DNA of 64,000 nt from JAOPZW01 sp963806015 (lineage in GTDB: Bacteria > Actinomycetota > Thermoleophilia > Solirubrobacterales > Solirubrobacteraceae): contig CAWDWM010000008.1 of the NCBI GenBank assembly GCA_963806015.1, positions 1 to 64,000 of the forward strand, in the 5' to 3' direction. The notes under the pieces were generated by a model that ran no database searches, had not been told where the DNA came from, and saw nothing but the letters and a program-made list of their open reading frames with translations. The position numbers and the translations under genes are program-made. Shown here one piece after another: positions 61,514-64,000 of this stretch (the stretch's first letter is position 1; every line of letters begins with the position of its first letter).

Positions 61514-63010
61514 ATGCGAAAGCTCGCGATCCTGACGGTGGCGCTGCTCGCGGCGCTTTCGGCAGGCGTACTCGCGGTTACTGCCGGCTCGGGTTCGAGC
61601 CACCGCGAAGCACCACTGTCAGCCCTCGACCCCACCGGCGACGACACCGACGTCTACGCCTTCGTGGCCCCCGACGCTCCAGGGTCCGTGACGCTGATCG
61701 GCAACTGGATCCCGTTCGAGGATCCGGCCGGCGGCCCGAACTTCTACCGCTTCGACGATCGGGCGTCGTACTACCTCAACGTCGACAACACCGGCGACGG
61801 CAAGTACGACATCCGCTACCGGTTCAAGTTCAAGACCAAGGTCCGCAACCCCAACTCGTTCCTCTACGCGTTGCCGGGCGTCAGCTCGGTCAACGACCCC
61901 AAGCTCAACCTCGTGCAGACGTATTCGGTCTGGCGCGAGCGCTACGAGCGCGGCCATCAGGTGAGCAACAAGTTGGTGGCGAAGGGCCTGCCCACGGCGC
62001 CGAACAACGTCGGGCCCAAGACGTTCCCCAACTACGACGCGGTCGCCAACCAGGCGATCAAGGGCCTGCCGGGTGGAGGCAAGGTCTTCGCCGGCCAGGT
62101 CGACGACCCCTTCTTCGTCGACCTCGGCTCGACCTTCGATGCCATCAACATCGACATGCCGGGCCGCATGGGCATCGGCACGGGCAACCAGGGCGGCGGC
62201 AAGGACGACCTCGCCGGCTACAACGTCCACACGATCGCCCTGCAGGTGCCGAAGTCCGATGTCACGCGCGACCACAAGACGCCGGCTGATGCCAAGGCCT
62301 CCGACGCCGTCGTCGGCGTGTGGGCCTCGACATACCGCCCGGTGCTGCAGGTCACCCGCCAGAGCCCGGTGGCCAGCGGGGCCACCTCCAGCGCGTCCCA
62401 GCGTGGGCAGCGGGTCTCCGACAACCACGGCGAGGGCCAGGTCAGCCGCCTCGGCAACCCGCTGGTCAACGAGGTGGTCATCCCGCTGGGTCAGAAGGAC
62501 AAGTTCAACGCGACCCAGCCGTCCGACGACCTGAAGAACTTCGGCAAGTACGTGCTCTCGCCGGAGCTCGCGAAGGTCATCAACATCCTGTTCCCGGGTC
62601 TCAACGTCCCCGAGAACAACCGCACGGACATCGTGCAGGCGCTGCTCACGGGCATCCCGGGCCTGACCCAGATCGCCCCGGGCGCGCCCCCGACCGACAC
62701 GCTGAAGATCAACCTCGGCGTGGTACCGAATCCGCACCCGAGCCGCTTCGGCGTGCTCGGGGGTGACACCCAGGGCTTCCCGAACGGGCGGCGCCTGACC
62801 GACGACGTGGTCGACATCTCAGAGCGCGTCGTGGGCGGCTTCCTCAAGGGCAACAAGCTGCCCCTGGGCGATGGCGTGGACCAGAACGACAAGGCGTTCC
62901 GGACCTCGTTCCCCTACCTCGCCGCGCCGTTCGGCGGCTTTGACTCGCAGCTCAAGCGGACCGAGCCGGCGCACGCGCCGGTCCCGGGCGATCCCACCGG
63001 GTCCCGCTAG
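61514..63010 (+). CDS. DUF4331 family secreted protein
   Basis: 498 aa. Signal peptide (LAILTVALLAALSAGVLAVT) from ATG 61514, which follows AGGAGGAG. The mature protein begins SSHREAPLSALDPTGDDTDVYAFVAP, the family hallmark, with NFYRFDDRASYYLNVDNTGDGKYDIRYRF-type beta blocks, DPFFVDLGSTFDAIN, and VVDISERVVGGFLKGNKLPLGDGV. Function unknown; often next to TPR proteins as here. About 90 bases to the next gene. Confidence 0.93.
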   Translation: MRKLAILTVALLAALSAGVLAVTAGSGSSHREAPLSALDPTGDDTDVYAFVAPDAPGSVTLIGNWIPFEDPAGGPNFYRFDDRASYYLNVDNTGDGKYDIRYRFKFKTKVRNPNSFLYALPGVSSVNDPKLNLVQTYSVWRERYERGHQVSNKLVAKGLPTAPNNVGPKTFPNYDAVANQAIKGLPGGGKVFAGQVDDPFFVDLGSTFDAINIDMPGRMGIGTGNQGGGKDDLAGYNVHTIALQVPKSDVTRDHKTPADAKASDAVVGVWASTYRPVLQVTRQSPVASGATSSASQRGQRVSDNHGEGQVSRLGNPLVNEVVIPLGQKDKFNATQPSDDLKNFGKYVLSPELAKVINILFPGLNVPENNRTDIVQALLTGIPGLTQIAPGAPPTDTLKINLGVVPNPHPSRFGVLGGDTQGFPNGRRLTDDVVDISERVVGGFLKGNKLPLGDGVDQNDKAFRTSFPYLAAPFGGFDSQLKRTEPAHAPVPGDPTGSR

Positions 63011-63100
63011 CACCCAATGCGACGGGCGGGCGGGGCATCGCTGCCTCGCCCGCTCCGCGCTCTGCCGCAGCCAGCACCACTCCACCCGAGGCCACCACCC

Positions 63101-64000
63101 ATGCGCCGCATCCTCATCAGCTTCGTCGCGACCTTCGCCGTCGCGCTTGCAGTCTTCGTCCTCGCCGCGCGCGGCGGCTCGCCGCCCGCCGCCTCCGAGG
63201 CATCCGCCGCGCTGCCGCCCGCGCCGGCGCCCGATGCGTCCACGGATCAGCGCATCGGCGTCCTGCAGGCCACCGTCCGCGCCGCGCCCAAGCGCGGCGA
63301 CGGCTGGACACTGCTCGCCGCCGCGTACCTGCAGAAGGTGCGCGAGACCGGCGACGCGGGCTTCTACACGCGCGCCCAGGGCGCCGTCGACCGGGCGCTC
63401 TCGCTGCGCCCCGCCGACCCCGGCGCGCTCACCGAGCGCAGCGCGCTCGAGCTCTCGCGCCACGACTTCCGGGCCGGCCTGCGCGACGCGCTGCGCGCTC
63501 GCGCGCTGGCGCCGACCGTGAACGCGCCGTTCGGCGCCGTCGTCGACGCGCTCGTCGAGCTCGGGCGCTACCCGCAGGCCGGCAGGGCGCTGCAGGAGAT
63601 GGTCGATCGCAAGCCCAACCTGGCCGCCTACGCGCGCGTGTCCTACTTCCGCGAGCTGCACGGCGACCTCGCCGGCGCGCTGGCCGCCATGCGCGCGGCG
63701 GTGTCGGCCGGCGGCGCGGCGCCCGAGCAGGACGCCTTCGTGCGCTCGCTGCTCGGCGGCCTCGAGCTCCAGCACGGCCGCATCGACGCCGCGGTGCGCG
63801 AGTACCGCGGTGCCCTGGAGGCGATGCCGCGCTACGCGGCGGCCGAGGCCGGGCTGGCCCAGGCCGATGTCGCGCGCGGGCGGCTCGTCCCGGCCATCGC
63901 GCGCCTGCGGCGCGTCGTGGAACGCCTCCCGCTCGCGAGCTACGTCATCGCGCTGGGCGAGGCGCAGGCGGCCGCCGGACAGCACACGGCCGCGGCGCGG
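63101..64000 (+). CDS. TPR-repeat exported protein, 3' end outside window
   Basis: The frame from ATG 63101 is open for 300 codons to the window edge. Signal or anchor helix (ILISFVATFAVALAVFVLAAR), Pro/Ala linker, then tetratricopeptide repeats: DGWTLLAAAYLQKVRETGDA, ARAQGAVDRALSLRPADPGA, VVDALVELGRYPQAGRALQE, GGLELQHGRIDAAVREYRGA and AEAGLAQADVARGRLVPAIA. A scaffold for protein contacts, probably co-transcribed with the DUF4331 gene. Confidence 0.88.
   Translation, partial: MRRILISFVATFAVALAVFVLAARGGSPPAASEASAALPPAPAPDASTDQRIGVLQATVRAAPKRGDGWTLLAAAYLQKVRETGDAGFYTRAQGAVDRALSLRPADPGALTERSALELSRHDFRAGLRDALRARALAPTVNAPFGAVVDALVELGRYPQAGRALQEMVDRKPNLAAYARVSYFRELHGDLAGALAAMRAAVSAGGAAPEQDAFVRSLLGGLELQHGRIDAAVREYRGALEAMPRYAAAEAGLAQADVARGRLVPAIARLRRVVERLPLASYVIALGEAQAAAGQHTAAAR

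Overview
The window is a high-GC, densely packed bacterial chromosome segment. Overlapping ATGA/GTGA gene junctions, abundant GTG and TTG starts, DUF4331 and FG-GAP secreted proteins, an actinobacterial-style AcnA, ECF42/YCII-type and SigK/RskA-like regulators and actinobacterial integrase features point to an actinomycete. I would guess Thermoleophilia (Solirubrobacterales or a relative). That taxon is an inference from gene content only. No rRNA gene, complete tRNA gene or CRISPR array is visible.

Layout. 1-2.6 kb: right end of an integrated element (sigma-like fragment, frameshifted excisionase-like gene, frameshifted tyrosine integrase) ending in a 46-nt 3' piece of a tRNA-Asp(GTC) gene. 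2.7-6.1 kb: a Baeyer-Villiger-type monooxygenase and a disrupted secreted repeat protein, followed by a second, shorter tRNA-Asp 3' end and a terminator. 6.2-18.8 kb: mixed chromosomal genes: DHFR-like reductase, Tat-exported sulfatase, secreted protein, an ECF42-type sigma factor translationally coupled to a YCII/DGPF protein, SRPBCC protein, thioesterase, HdeD-like membrane proteins, SDR, FG-GAP protein, DUF2237. 18.9-27.5 kb: a beta-glucoside uptake and hydrolysis operon (LacI regulator, CUT1 ABC transporter, two GH1 glycosidases) with two matching operators. 27.5-31.9 kb: group-2-type sigma factor with a palindrome over its -35 box, NlpC/P60-like lipoprotein, anti-sigma-type ATPase, DsbA-VKOR disulfide pair, VapBC-type toxin-antitoxin.

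31.9-51.6 kb holds the main story: aconitase, M24 peptidase and an orphan histidine kinase run by 1-4 bp overlaps into allantoate amidohydrolase and allantoinase; a second amidohydrolase follows. After a 553-bp repeat patch and a large secreted Ig-like protein come ureidoglycine aminohydrolase (divergent), the three xanthine dehydrogenase subunits, an 8-oxoguanine/guanine deaminase-like amidohydrolase, 5-hydroxyisourate hydrolase and uricase. The XDH molybdenum subunit is fused to OHCU decarboxylase (UraD). Together these cover every step from xanthine to glyoxylate if one amidohydrolase paralogue acts on ureidoglycolate.

51.6-64 kb: zinc-ribbon protein/flavin reductase/sulfite-oxidase-like molybdoenzyme cluster, GGDEF + HD-GYP membrane protein, secreted proteins, single-domain response regulator, SigK/RskA-like sigma/anti-sigma pair divergent from a two-repeat secreted protein, M42-like aminopeptidase, GH3 lipoprotein, DUF4331 protein and a TPR protein cut by the window edge. 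Several genes carry single-base frameshifts in G/C runs, so either the assembly has residual indels or there is real decay; this matters for anyone using the protein models.
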